Shown here one piece after another: positions 49,878-58,325 of a stretch of 64,000 bases of DNA. Every line of letters begins with the position of its first letter. Within the stretch, counting starts at the first letter, position 1. Source of the stretch: Oscillospiraceae bacterium. GTDB lineage: Bacteria > Bacillota > Clostridia > Oscillospirales > Oscillospiraceae. The notes under the pieces were generated by a model that was given only the letters and a program-made list of their open reading frames with translations, was not told the DNA's origin and did not search any database. The position numbers and the translations under genes were made by a program. The stretch lies in the NCBI GenBank assembly GCA_902779945.1, contig CACZDN010000008.1, positions 124,001 through 188,000 on the forward strand, read 5' to 3'.

Positions 49878-51248
49878 TTGGAAGACAATTATATCAAGTC
49901 CGTCGATCCGACGAGTCCTCTCTGCGGAAAAGTCGCGCCGGGGGACACCATCGTCTCCATCAACGGGAACGAAATCCTCGATGTGCTCGATTACAAATAT
50001 TACGCCTACGACAAGGCCCTCACGGTCTGTCTGCAGAGGCCGGACGGCGGGCGCTATACCCTGGACGTGAAGAAGGCGGAGGGCGGCGACCTGGGTCTCG
50101 ACTTCGGGAGCTACCTCATGGACGCGCCGCGCGCCTGCTCCAACGCCTGCGTCTTCTGCTTCATCGACCAGCTCCCGCGCGGGATGCGCAGGACCATGTA
50201 TTTCAAGGACGACGACGCGCGCCTGAGCTTCCTGCTTGGAAACTATATCACGCTCACGAATCTCTCGGAGCGCGAGGTGGAGCGCATCATCGCCCTGCAT
50301 GTCAGTCCCATCAACGTCTCGGTCCACACCATGAATCCGGAGCTGCGCCGCAGAATGCTGCGAAACCCCAGGGCGGGGGAGAGCATCGGGATCATGCGGC
50401 GCTTTGCCGAGGCGCACATCGTCATGAACTGCCAGATCGTGTGCTGTCCCGGCCTCAACGACGGGGAGGAGCTTCTGCGCTCCATGCGGGAGCTCGAAGC
50501 CCTCTGGCCCGCGGTACACAGCGTCTCCGTCGTCCCCGTCGGCCTCACGCGCTTCCGGCAGCACCTGTATCCCCTCACGCCCTTTACGAAGGAGCACGCG
50601 GGGGAGACCCTGGATCTTGTGGAGGGCTTCGCGGAGAGCTGCCGCAAAAGGCACGGCAGCCGCGTCTTCTTCTGCGGGGACGAGCTCTATATCCTCGCGG
50701 GGCGGGAGCTGCCGCCCGACGAATACTACGAGGAGTACACCCAGCTTGAAAACGGCGTGGGCACGCTCCGCCTTCTGGAGACGGAGTTCAAAAGCGCCGT
50801 GAAGCTGGCGGACGAGCCGGACGGGATCGACTTCTCCGTGGCCACCGGCGTCTCCGCCGCGCCTTATATCGAAAAGCTCCTGCTCCACGCCCGCGAGGCG
50901 TTCCCAAAGCTCAGGGGCCATGTCTACGCCGTCGAGAACGACTTCTTCGGCCGCAGCATCAACGTCACCGGCCTTGTGACCGGCGGCGATCTCATCCGCC
51001 AGCTTCAGGGCAAAGAGCTCGGCGCACGGCTTCTCGTCTCCCGGAACATGCTGCGCCGCCGGGAGCTGGACTTTCTGGACGACGTGAAGCTCGAGGAGGC
51101 GAGCGCCGCCCTCGGCGTCCCCATCTACCCGGTGGAGTCGGATGGCTTCGCCCTCTGCGACGCGATGTTCGGCAATCTCCCGACGATCCCGGACCCCGTG
51201 CGGGAGGAGAGGGACGAAAAGTTTTATAAGTATAATACCAATCCGTAG
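49878..51248 (+). CDS. DUF512 radical-SAM protein with PDZ domain
   Basis: A 456-residue protein: N-terminal PDZ-like domain (SVDPTSPLCGKVAPGDTIVSINGNEILD), then a radical-SAM-like core with the cluster motif CSNACVFCF (near residue 94), then the DUF512 domain with ATGVSAAPYIEKLL and VTGLVTGGDLI. TTG at 49878 was chosen because GGGAGGG lies 7 bases upstream and the family begins near here. The exact reaction is unknown; the family often neighbours der, as it does here. Confidence 0.85.
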   Translation: MEDNYIKSVDPTSPLCGKVAPGDTIVSINGNEILDVLDYKYYAYDKALTVCLQRPDGGRYTLDVKKAEGGDLGLDFGSYLMDAPRACSNACVFCFIDQLPRGMRRTMYFKDDDARLSFLLGNYITLTNLSEREVERIIALHVSPINVSVHTMNPELRRRMLRNPRAGESIGIMRRFAEAHIVMNCQIVCCPGLNDGEELLRSMRELEALWPAVHSVSVVPVGLTRFRQHLYPLTPFTKEHAGETLDLVEGFAESCRKRHGSRVFFCGDELYILAGRELPPDEYYEEYTQLENGVGTLRLLETEFKSAVKLADEPDGIDFSVATGVSAAPYIEKLLLHAREAFPKLRGHVYAVENDFFGRSINVTGLVTGGDLIRQLQGKELGARLLVSRNMLRRRELDFLDDVKLEEASAALGVPIYPVESDGFALCDAMFGNLPTIPDPVREERDEKFYKYNTNP

Positions 51249-51265
51249 GGGCGGATAATATCCGC
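51247..51265. repeat. Perfect hairpin at the DUF512 stop
   Basis: GGGCGGATA and TATCCGCCC around one A overlap the TAG stop. A second short stem GGCGGCTgacAGCCGCC follows near 51302; a 16-base piece of it (GCGGGCGGCTGACAGC) recurs near 54858. Confidence 0.55.
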
Positions 51266-51357
51266 CCGAAAACACAGCCGGATATTCAGGCTTTGCTGTG
51301 CGGGCGGCTGACAGCCGCCTCTGCGGTGTACATTGATACATTGGAGGGAACGAGAAC

Positions 51358-52683
51358 ATGTCAAGACCTCTTGTCGCCATCGTGGGCCGCCCGAACGTGG
51401 GCAAGTCCATGCTCTTCAACCGCCTCGTGGGGCAGCGCCTCAGCATCGTGGAGGACACCCCCGGCGTCACCCGCGACAGATTATACGCCCCCTGCGAGTG
51501 GGCCGGCCGCAGCTTTGACATGGTGGACACCGGCGGCATCGAGCCTTCCACCGACAGCGAGATCCTGCTCTTCATGCGCGAGCAGGCGCAGATCGCCATC
51601 GACACAGCCACCGTCATCATCCTGGTCACCGACATCCGCACCGGCGTGACCGCCGCGGACAAGGACGTGGCCAACATGCTCAAGCGCTCGCGCAAGCCTG
51701 TGGTGCTGGCCGTCAACAAGGCGGACTCCACCGGCGCGGAGGACCCCGCCCTCTACGAGTTTTACGAGCTCGGCCTCGGCGACCCCATCTCGGTCTCCGC
51801 GGTCCACGGCCACGGCACCGGCGACCTGCTGGACGCGTGCCTGCAATACTTCCCGGAGGCCGGGGAGGACGAGGCGGAGGACGACTGCATCAAGGTCGCC
51901 GTCATCGGCAAGCCCAATGTGGGCAAGTCATCCCTCATCAACCGCATCCTGGGCGAGAAGCGCCTCATCGTCAGCGACATGGCGGGCACCACGCGCGACG
52001 CGGTGGACACGCTCTTTGAAAACGACAAGGGCCGCTACATGTTCATCGACACCGCCGGCATCCGCCGCAAGTCGAAGGTGGAGGAGCGCGTGGAGAAGTT
52101 CTCCGTCATGCGCGCCCAGCTCGCCATCGAGCGGGCCGACGTCTGCCTCATCCTTCTGGACGCGCGCGACGGCGTGACCGATCAGGACACCAAGATCGCG
52201 GGGCTCGCGCACGAGGCGGGCAAGGCCAGCATCGTCGTCGTCAACAAGTGGGACCTCGTCGAGAAGGAAACCGGAACCATGGAGAAGATGCGCAAGGACA
52301 TCATGCGCGACCTGAGCTTTATGAGCTACGCGCCCGTCCTGTTCATCTCCGCCCTGACCGGCCAGCGCGCCGACCGCGTCTTCGAGCTCATCAATTTCGC
52401 GAACGACCAGTCGAACATGCGCATCTCTACCGGTATGCTCAACAACGTCCTGGCGGACGCGCAGGCCCGCGTGCAGCCGCCCACGGACAAGGGCCGGCGG
52501 CTCAAGATCTATTACATGACCCAGACCGGCGTCAAGCCGCCCTGCTTTGTCATCTTCTGCAACAGCCGGGAGCTCTTCCACTTCTCCTATCAGCGCTATC
52601 TGGAAAACCAGATCCGCGCGGTCTTCGGCCTGGAGGGCACGCCCATCCGCATCGTGATCCGCCAGAAAGGAGACAAGGAATGA
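51358..52683 (+). CDS. der: Ribosome-assembly GTPase Der (EngA)
   Basis: A 441-residue protein with two tandem GTPase domains (first P-loop GRPNVGKSMLFN near residue 9, second GKPNVGKSSLIN near 184; G3 DTGG and DTAG; G4 NKAD and NKWD) and a C-terminal KH-like domain (GRRLKIYYMTQTGVKPPCFVIFCN). It acts in 50S subunit assembly. The first P-loop has Met where most homologues have Thr or Ser after GKS. The stop overlaps the plsY start by ATGA. Confidence 0.96.
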   Translation: MSRPLVAIVGRPNVGKSMLFNRLVGQRLSIVEDTPGVTRDRLYAPCEWAGRSFDMVDTGGIEPSTDSEILLFMREQAQIAIDTATVIILVTDIRTGVTAADKDVANMLKRSRKPVVLAVNKADSTGAEDPALYEFYELGLGDPISVSAVHGHGTGDLLDACLQYFPEAGEDEAEDDCIKVAVIGKPNVGKSSLINRILGEKRLIVSDMAGTTRDAVDTLFENDKGRYMFIDTAGIRRKSKVEERVEKFSVMRAQLAIERADVCLILLDARDGVTDQDTKIAGLAHEAGKASIVVVNKWDLVEKETGTMEKMRKDIMRDLSFMSYAPVLFISALTGQRADRVFELINFANDQSNMRISTGMLNNVLADAQARVQPPTDKGRRLKIYYMTQTGVKPPCFVIFCNSRELFHFSYQRYLENQIRAVFGLEGTPIRIVIRQKGDKE

Positions 52684-53321
52684 GCGTCTACTGGCTCCTG
52701 CTGCTGCCTACGGCGATCATCGCGTATCTCTTCGGCAGCATGGACACGATGGTCCTCGCCTCGAACTTTGTCTTTCACCGGAACCTCCTCCGCCTGGGCG
52801 ACCACAGCCGCTGGCTGTCGAATTTCTACCGGCTGTACGGGGTCCCCGGCTTCTTCAAGCTCCTTGCGGTGGAGCTTGTCAAGGATCTTGTCCCCGTTCT
52901 GCTCGGCTCGCTCCTGCTGGGGATACGCGGCCACGCGGACGCTGGGCGTGCCTTCGCGGGCTTCGTGCTCGTCCTCGGCAGGCTCTGGCCCGTGTTCTAC
53001 GGTTTTCACGGCAGCCACGCCACGCTGGCCATGGTCGTCGCCGCCTTCTGCGTGGGGACCTCCGTCGGCGCGGCGGCGCTGATCGTGGCAGCGGCCGTGG
53101 CAGGCCTCACGCGCTACCTCTCCCTCGGGGCCATCGGCGGCGCCGTGGTGTACGCGATGGTCACGGTCCTCGCGGTGGAGGACAGCCTTTTGCTGCGTCT
53201 GGCGCTCATGACCGCGGGCCTCGTCCTGCTGCGGCACATCCCCGCCGTGATCCGCCTCTTCCAAAAGACGGAGCCGCGCCTGAGTCTCAAGGAGGACATC
53301 ACCTACAAGCTCGATGAGTGA
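52680..53321 (+). CDS. plsY: Glycerol-3-phosphate acyltransferase PlsY-like
   Basis: A 213-residue membrane protein with about five helices, coupled to der as in many Firmicutes. It carries PlsY-type positions: the first-loop GS motif (YLFGSMDT), the ...[23 protein letters not shown] segment, and the GHSHA-like [10 protein letters not shown]. Matching is looser than usual (GSMDT instead of GSIPT/F), so this may be a diverged member. PlsY transfers the acyl group from acyl-phosphate to glycerol-3-phosphate at the membrane. Confidence 0.8.
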   Translation: MSVYWLLLLPTAIIAYLFGSMDTMVLASNFVFHRNLLRLGDHSRWLSNFYRLYGVPGFFKLLAVELVKDLVPVLLGSLLLGIRGHADAGRAFAGFVLVLGRLWPVFYGFHGSHATLAMVVAAFCVGTSVGAAALIVAAAVAGLTRYLSLGAIGGAVVYAMVTVLAVEDSLLLRLALMTAGLVLLRHIPAVIRLFQKTEPRLSLKEDITYKLDE

Positions 53322-53329
53322 GGGTTGAA

Positions 53330-53884
53330 ATGGGTATCATAGAACTGCTGCTGGTCGCCGTGGGGCTGAGCATGGACGCCTTCGCGGTCTCCGTCTGCAA
53401 GGGCCTCAGCGTGAAGACGCTCAAACCCCGGCACGCGGTCCTGGCGGGGCTATATTTCGGCGGCTTCCAGGCGCTCATGCCGGTGATCGGCTATGCGCTG
53501 GGCTACCGCTTCGAGAGCGTCATCAAGAGCGTGGACCACTGGATCGCCTTCGTGCTGCTCGTCATCATCGGCGTCAGCATGATCCGCGAGGCGAAGGAGA
53601 CCGAGGAGCTGGGGGACGATTTCGGCCTCAAAGCCATGCTTCCCCTCGCCGTCGCCACCAGCATCGACGCGCTCGCCGTGGGCGTGACCTTCGCCTTCCT
53701 GCAGGTGCGCATCCTGCCGGCGGCTGCCCTCATCGGGGTGACCACGTTTCTGCTCTCGGCTCTCGGCGTCCGCATCGGCCACGTCTTCGGCCTGAGGTAC
53801 AAGGCCAGGGCGGAGATCGCGGGCGGCGTCATCCTCATCCTCATCGGCCTGAAGATCCTGCTGGAGCATTTGGGGATCCTGTAA
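53330..53884 (+). CDS. mntP: Manganese efflux protein MntP
   Basis: A 184-residue membrane protein with six helices and the internal duplication typical of MntP, each half carrying an acidic motif ([15 protein letters not shown] and [17 protein letters not shown]). It exports Mn2+. ATG at 53330 has GAGGG upstream; an in-frame GTG lies at 53318. No manganese riboswitch (yybP-ykoY) is visible: the spacer to plsY is 8 bp. Confidence 0.93.
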   Translation: MGIIELLLVAVGLSMDAFAVSVCKGLSVKTLKPRHAVLAGLYFGGFQALMPVIGYALGYRFESVIKSVDHWIAFVLLVIIGVSMIREAKETEELGDDFGLKAMLPLAVATSIDALAVGVTFAFLQVRILPAAALIGVTTFLLSALGVRIGHVFGLRYKARAEIAGGVILILIGLKILLEHLGIL

Positions 53885-53901
53885 GGAGGCGTGCCTGTAC
53901 G

Positions 53902-54711
53902 TTGAAAGCAAAAATCAAAATCGTGATCGCAGTGCTTGCGCTTCTGCTGGCGGCGGGCGCGCTGGGCGTCTCCACGATGCGCCTCATGCGCCCGGACGCG
54001 CGGGCGCGCATCGGCCGCCTCCTGCCGATGCCGGAGCCTACTCCCGCGCCGACCCCCGCAGCGACTCCTGCGCCGACCCCCATGCCCACGCCGGCGCCGA
54101 CGCCGGCCCTGCGCAAACGGACGGAGCTTTTGACCCTGGTCAACCCCTGGCACAAGCTGCCGGACGCCTACGAGCCGGCGGAGCTGCGCCAGGTGACCTA
54201 CGGCTATGACGAGGAGCAGTTCATGGACGCGCGCGCGGCGGACGCCCTGTATCAGATGGTCTTTGACTGCGCCGAGGCCGGCAACGACCCCTATGTCTGT
54301 TCCGCCTACCGCAGCCGGGAAAAGCAGGAAAACCTGTTCAACAACAAGCTCTACCGCCTCGTCTATGTGGAGGGGGCGGACGAGGAAGCCGCGGCGCGCA
54401 TTGCGGCGGAGTCGGTGGCTGTCCCCGGAACGAGCGAGCATCAGCTCGGCCTTGCGGCGGACATCATCGACTACAACTATCCCAATCTGGACGAGCAGCA
54501 GGAAAACAGCCCGACGTCGAAATGGCTCATCGAGCACTGCTGGGACTACGGCTTCATCCTGCGCTACCCGGTCGACAAGAGCGACGTCACCGGCATCATC
54601 TACGAGCCCTGGCATTACCGCTATGTCGGCGTCGAGGCCGCAAAGGAGATGCACGCGCTGGGCCTCACGCTGGAGGAGTACCTGGACCGCTTCTACGAGC
54701 CGCTTGAATAA
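53902..54711 (+). CDS. VanY-type D-Ala-D-Ala carboxypeptidase
   Basis: A 269-residue exported peptidase. One N-terminal helix (about 8-25), a Pro/Thr/Ala linker (TPAPTPAATPAPTP, residues 47-70) that probably spans the wall, and a VanY-like zinc domain with GTSEHQLGLAADI (His and Asp ligands) and EPWHYRYVG (catalytic Glu and His). It trims D-alanine from peptidoglycan stem peptides. Start is TTG at 53902 behind AAGGAGG; an upstream GTG runs into a stop. Confidence 0.9.
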   Translation: MKAKIKIVIAVLALLLAAGALGVSTMRLMRPDARARIGRLLPMPEPTPAPTPAATPAPTPMPTPAPTPALRKRTELLTLVNPWHKLPDAYEPAELRQVTYGYDEEQFMDARAADALYQMVFDCAEAGNDPYVCSAYRSREKQENLFNNKLYRLVYVEGADEEAAARIAAESVAVPGTSEHQLGLAADIIDYNYPNLDEQQENSPTSKWLIEHCWDYGFILRYPVDKSDVTGIIYEPWHYRYVGVEAAKEMHALGLTLEEYLDRFYEPLE

Positions 54712-54789
54712 AGAAGGGGCTGTGAAAAACGCGCCTTATATGCTTACCCTCCTGTGGGACGGCTATCTGCCGCCCGGCAGATTAATAGA

Positions 54790-54836
54790 AAAGTTGGACA
54801 AATTCGCAGTATTTTACGAATTTGTCCAACTTTTTT
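54790..54836. terminator. Bidirectional terminator
   Basis: AAGTTGGACAAATTCG (54791-54806) and CGAATTTGTCCAACTT (54817-54832), a 16-bp perfect stem with T runs on both strands, between the convergent VanY-type and dapF genes. Confidence 0.9.
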
Positions 54837-54904
54837 ACGTTCTTTGTTCTTCCGGCGCGCGGGCGGCTGACAGCTGCCCCTGCGGCGTTTTATGCAGGGC
54901 TTAT

Positions 54905-55747
54905 CTACAGGCCCTCCAGCAGCTCCGCCGAGACCTCCCCCTCGAAGACGAGGCGGGTCGGGCCGGTGAGGCGGATGTCGCGGACCGTATCGCCGTCCCG
55001 CGTGAGGCTCACAGAGAGCTCGCCGCCAGGCATGGAGATCCTGAGCTCGCCGCCGGACGTGAGACCCCGCAGGCACAGTGCCGCCGCAATGCTGCCGCAG
55101 CCCGTGCCGCAGGCGAGGGTGAAATCCTCCACGCCGCGCTCGTAGGTCACGGCCTTGACCTCGCCGGGACCGAGGGGCTTCACGAAGCTGACGTTCGCCC
55201 CCTTCGGAAAGACCGCAGAAAAGCGCAGCGCCCGGCCCAGCGCGCGGAGGCGATCCCGGTCCCACGCGTCCCAGTCGGGCAGGAGCAGCACCGCGTGCGG
55301 CAGGCCGGGATTGCCGAGCTCGAGATAGGCGCAGTCGCAGCTTGCGCCGTCTGCAGGGACCGGACGGTGGAGGTCGACGAGCGAGGGATCGTTGAGCCGC
55401 ACGCGGTAGCGCGTATCGTCGATGCGCTCCCCGACGACGGGGCCCGCCGTGGTCTCCACGGTCTGCCGCTCGCCCGCGAGACCGTGGTCATAGCCGTAGC
55501 GGCAGATGCAGCGCGCGCCGTTGCCGCACATCTCGCCCACGCTGCCGTCCGCGTTATAAAACAGCATCCCGTAGTCGCCGCCCCGTACCGGGGGGACAAC
55601 GACCATCATCCCGTCCGCGCCGACGCCTGTGTGAAACGCGCAGAGCGTCCGGGCGAGCGCGGGAAAGCACTCCGCCGGGAGCGCCGAGTCCATGCCGTTC
55701 ACGATCACAAAGTCGTTCCCGGCCCCGTGCATTTTGACGATCCTCAT
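54905..55747 (-). CDS. dapF: Diaminopimelate epimerase
   Basis: A 280-residue epimerase converting LL- to meso-diaminopimelate for lysine and peptidoglycan. Both active-site cysteines are seen: MCGNGARCICRYG (near residue 75) and FTLACGTGCGSIAAAL (near 220). N-terminus MHGAGNDFV is typical. It follows the VOC gene by 6 bp. A second cysteine next to the first motif (CIC) is slightly unusual. Confidence 0.94.
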   Translation of the reverse strand: MRIVKMHGAGNDFVIVNGMDSALPAECFPALARTLCAFHTGVGADGMMVVVPPVRGGDYGMLFYNADGSVGEMCGNGARCICRYGYDHGLAGERQTVETTAGPVVGERIDDTRYRVRLNDPSLVDLHRPVPADGASCDCAYLELGNPGLPHAVLLLPDWDAWDRDRLRALGRALRFSAVFPKGANVSFVKPLGPGEVKAVTYERGVEDFTLACGTGCGSIAAALCLRGLTSGGELRISMPGGELSVSLTRDGDTVRDIRLTGPTRLVFEGEVSAELLEGL

Positions 55748-55753
55748 CGCGGC

Positions 55754-56122
55754 TTACTTTCTGGGCGGGATGATCTCGATCCAGTAGCCGTCCGGGTCCT
55801 CGAGAAAATAGATGCCCATTTCGGGATTTTCAAAGCAGATACAGCCGAGGGCCCTGTGCTTCTCGTGGGCGGCGTCGAAGTCGTCCGCCGTCAGCGCGAG
55901 ATGGTATTCCTGCTCGCCGAGGTCATAGGGCTCCTCCCGGTCGCGCAGCCAGGTCAGCTCGAGCTGGAAGTCGCTGCGCCCGTCGCCGAGGAAGACGATT
56001 CTATAATGCCCGTCGGCGGCGTTTTTCTCCCGCACGGGCCGGAGCCCCAGAGCCTCATCATAAAATTTCAGGCTGCGCTCGAGGTCGAAAACGTTGAAAT
56101 TGAAGTGGTTGAATGCAAACAT
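55754..56122 (-). CDS. VOC/glyoxalase-family protein
   Basis: A 122-residue single-domain protein of the vicinal-oxygen-chelate fold: HFNFNVFDLERSLKFYDEALGL at the start, EYHLALTADDFDAAHEKHRALG in the middle, and FLEDPDGYWIEIIP at the end. The His and Glu positions match glyoxalase I-like metal ligands, so a lactoylglutathione-lyase-like or related lyase role is likely; the substrate is not certain. GGGAGGACT precedes the ATG. Co-directional with dapF. Confidence 0.88.
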   Translation of the reverse strand: MFAFNHFNFNVFDLERSLKFYDEALGLRPVREKNAADGHYRIVFLGDGRSDFQLELTWLRDREEPYDLGEQEYHLALTADDFDAAHEKHRALGCICFENPEMGIYFLEDPDGYWIEIIPPRK

Positions 56123-56216
56123 ATTCAGTCCTCCCGAGGTTTGAAATGGTTTGGAAAGCGCCCGCCCCGCCTGCCTTCCGGCGCGGAAACGGGACGCCGC
56201 ACGGACGGTCGGCACA

Positions 56217-57083
56217 TCAGGTCCCGCGCGGCTCGAATTCGCTGACGATCATCGCGCCCAGCACCAGCGCGGCGCCGACGGCGGCCGACACGCTCATCGG
56301 TTCATGCAGCACGGTCAGCGACAGGATCACCGCGACCACGGGGTCAAGATAGCTCAGCAGCGCCGCGGTCTGGGCCGGGACCTTCGCAATGCCGCCGAAG
56401 TACAGCACATACGCAAGCCCCGTGTGCACGACGCCCAGGGTCAGCAGCAGAAGCAGGATCGCGGGCGTGAGCGGCAGACCGCGCGTCTCCCCGGTCAGCA
56501 GCACATAGGGAAGCATCACGGCCGCGGCCGCGGCAAACTGCAGCATGGTCCGGTCCTCGGCGGAGATGTCCCGCAGCGTGCGGTTAACGAGGACGATGGC
56601 CGCGTAGAGCCCCGCAGCGATCAGCCCGAACAGCAGGCCCTTCGCCCCGTGGAGACCGCCGGTCAGAACGCCGGACACCAGCACCATGCCGAGCACCGCC
56701 GCGGCGGAGCAGACGGCCTTGCGCGGCGTGAGCTTCTCGCCGAACAGCGGCACGGAGGCCAGAATGATGAACACCGGGGCCATGTAATAGCACATGGTCG
56801 CGGCGGCGACGGAGGTGTAACTGTACGCCTCAAAGAGAAAGATCCAGTTGAAGCCCAGCATCGCGCCGAGCAGCAGGAGCTTGCCGAGATTCCTGCGGAT
56901 CGCCCCGCCGTTCAAAGGCTCGTGTCTGGCGGCGCGCAGCAGGAGCAGGGACAGAAGCCCGATCACGGAGCGGGCGAGGGCCACGACGCCGGAGGGGTAG
57001 GGAATGGCGCGCCGGAACACGCCGATGGTGCCGAAGATCAGCATGGACAGGACGATCTGCATACGCGGGGAAACTGCTTTCAT
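56217..57083 (-). CDS. EamA/DMT-family transporter
   Basis: A 288-residue membrane protein with ten helices in two EamA repeats (MLIFGTIGVFRRAIPYPSGVVALAR at the start; GLLFGLIAAGLYAAIVLVNRTL for the second half; LSYLDPVVAVILSLTVLHEPMS near the end). Drug/metabolite exporter family; substrate unknown. Ribosome site is weak (GAGCTGATCCC region). Single-gene unit. Confidence 0.9.
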   Translation of the reverse strand: MKAVSPRMQIVLSMLIFGTIGVFRRAIPYPSGVVALARSVIGLLSLLLLRAARHEPLNGGAIRRNLGKLLLLGAMLGFNWIFLFEAYSYTSVAAATMCYYMAPVFIILASVPLFGEKLTPRKAVCSAAAVLGMVLVSGVLTGGLHGAKGLLFGLIAAGLYAAIVLVNRTLRDISAEDRTMLQFAAAAAVMLPYVLLTGETRGLPLTPAILLLLLTLGVVHTGLAYVLYFGGIAKVPAQTAALLSYLDPVVAVILSLTVLHEPMSVSAAVGAALVLGAMIVSEFEPRGT

Positions 57084-57225
57084 GGGATCAGCTCATTTCA
57101 TGGGGAATGAAGGCATTATAGCAGGAAGCGGCGCCGAGAGCAAGCCTTGCGCCGACGGAACCGGCACAGAAAGATCCCCGCGGCACGGCCTTTCGGCACT
57201 GCCGCGGGGATACGGTGGCTTCGGC

Positions 57226-58185
57226 TCAAAGCCCCTTGATGAGCGCCAGGTCGCCGTAGAGGATGGAGTCGTCGCCCAGCTCCGCGATCCTGAGCTCCAC
57301 CGTCGGGCGGATGGAGGTCATGCAGTAGCGGTCCAGCTCCGCCAGGATCTTCTCGAGGAAGAGCGGGCCCAGGGCCTCCATGATGCCGCCGCCGTAGAGC
57401 ACCAGATCGGGGGAGATGGTGTTGATCATGTTGCCGGTGGCGATGGCGAGATAGTGGCACGCGCGGTCCACGGCCTCGATGGCCACCTTGTCCTTCGCGG
57501 CGAGAGCCTTTTTGAGCCGCTTGCTGCGGAAGACGCCGTTCTGCACATCCTCGGCCAGCATACACTCCCGTCCGCGGGAGACCTGCTGGCGGATGTAGTC
57601 GGACATGCCCTTCTTGCTGGAGAAGGCCTCCAGACAGCCGCGCTGTCCGCAGCCGCACAGGGGCCCCTCGGGGTCGAGGATCATGTGCCCGTATTCTGCG
57701 GCCTTGAAGCGGTGGCCGGTGTAGAGCTTGCCGTTCAGGATCAGACCGCCGCCCATGCCGGTGCCGGGGAAGAAGCCGACGATGTTCTCATAGCCCCGCG
57801 CCGCGCCGAACTTGAATTCGCCCAGCACGCCGAGATTCACGTCGTTGCCCACGAAGAAGGGCACGCCGAACTTCTGGCGCATGGCTCCCGCTATGTCGTA
57901 GTCGCGCCAGGGCAGGTTGGGCGTGAACAGCACGACGCCCCTGTCCTGGTCGATGACGCCGGGGGCGCAGGAGGCAATGGCATTGAGCTTTTTGCGGTCG
58001 ATGCCGGAGGCCTTGATCATCTCCTCCACCACGCTGATGATGACCTTTTCCACATCGGTCGTGCCCTCACCCTCGCTCTTGGAGCGCTTTTTCAGCCGGT
58101 AGATGATCTCGTCCTTCTCGTTGAAGATCGCGCCGAGCACCTTGGTCCCGCCCACGTCGAGACAGATGTTGTACTTTTCGGCCAT
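57226..58185 (-). CDS. ROK-family sugar kinase (glucokinase-like)
   Basis: A 319-residue ROK kinase: phosphate loop LDVGGTKVLGAIF at the N-terminus, catalytic Asp in FVGNDVNLGVLGE, GFFPGTGMGGGLILNGKLYTG, a zinc-binding CGCGQRGCLEAF, and AAEYGHM (the ExGH motif in diverged form). Without a DNA-binding domain it should be an enzyme phosphorylating glucose or a related sugar. AGGAGG lies 7 bases before the ATG. It follows ppk1 on the same strand. Confidence 0.88.
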   Translation of the reverse strand: MAEKYNICLDVGGTKVLGAIFNEKDEIIYRLKKRSKSEGEGTTDVEKVIISVVEEMIKASGIDRKKLNAIASCAPGVIDQDRGVVLFTPNLPWRDYDIAGAMRQKFGVPFFVGNDVNLGVLGEFKFGAARGYENIVGFFPGTGMGGGLILNGKLYTGHRFKAAEYGHMILDPEGPLCGCGQRGCLEAFSSKKGMSDYIRQQVSRGRECMLAEDVQNGVFRSKRLKKALAAKDKVAIEAVDRACHYLAIATGNMINTISPDLVLYGGGIMEALGPLFLEKILAELDRYCMTSIRPTVELRIAELGDDSILYGDLALIKGL

Positions 58186-58325
58186 GGATGAATCCTCCTA
58201 AAATTATGTTAACTATATTACGAAAACCATTGCTGCGGATTGATCGCGCGGTCCGGTCCTCCTTATGAGGGGGTGACCTGTACCGCTTCGCACGGGGCCG
58301 GGCGCCGGAGCGCGGGGACGGGCAG

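Noticed and set aside
51358-51420. Met after GKS in the first Der P-loop as a sign of inactivation
   Set aside because: The required GxxxxGKS is intact; Met at the next position is unusual but does not remove a known catalytic residue.
53322-53330. Manganese riboswitch (yybP-ykoY) before mntP
   Set aside because: The gap to the preceding gene is 8 bp, too short for an aptamer.
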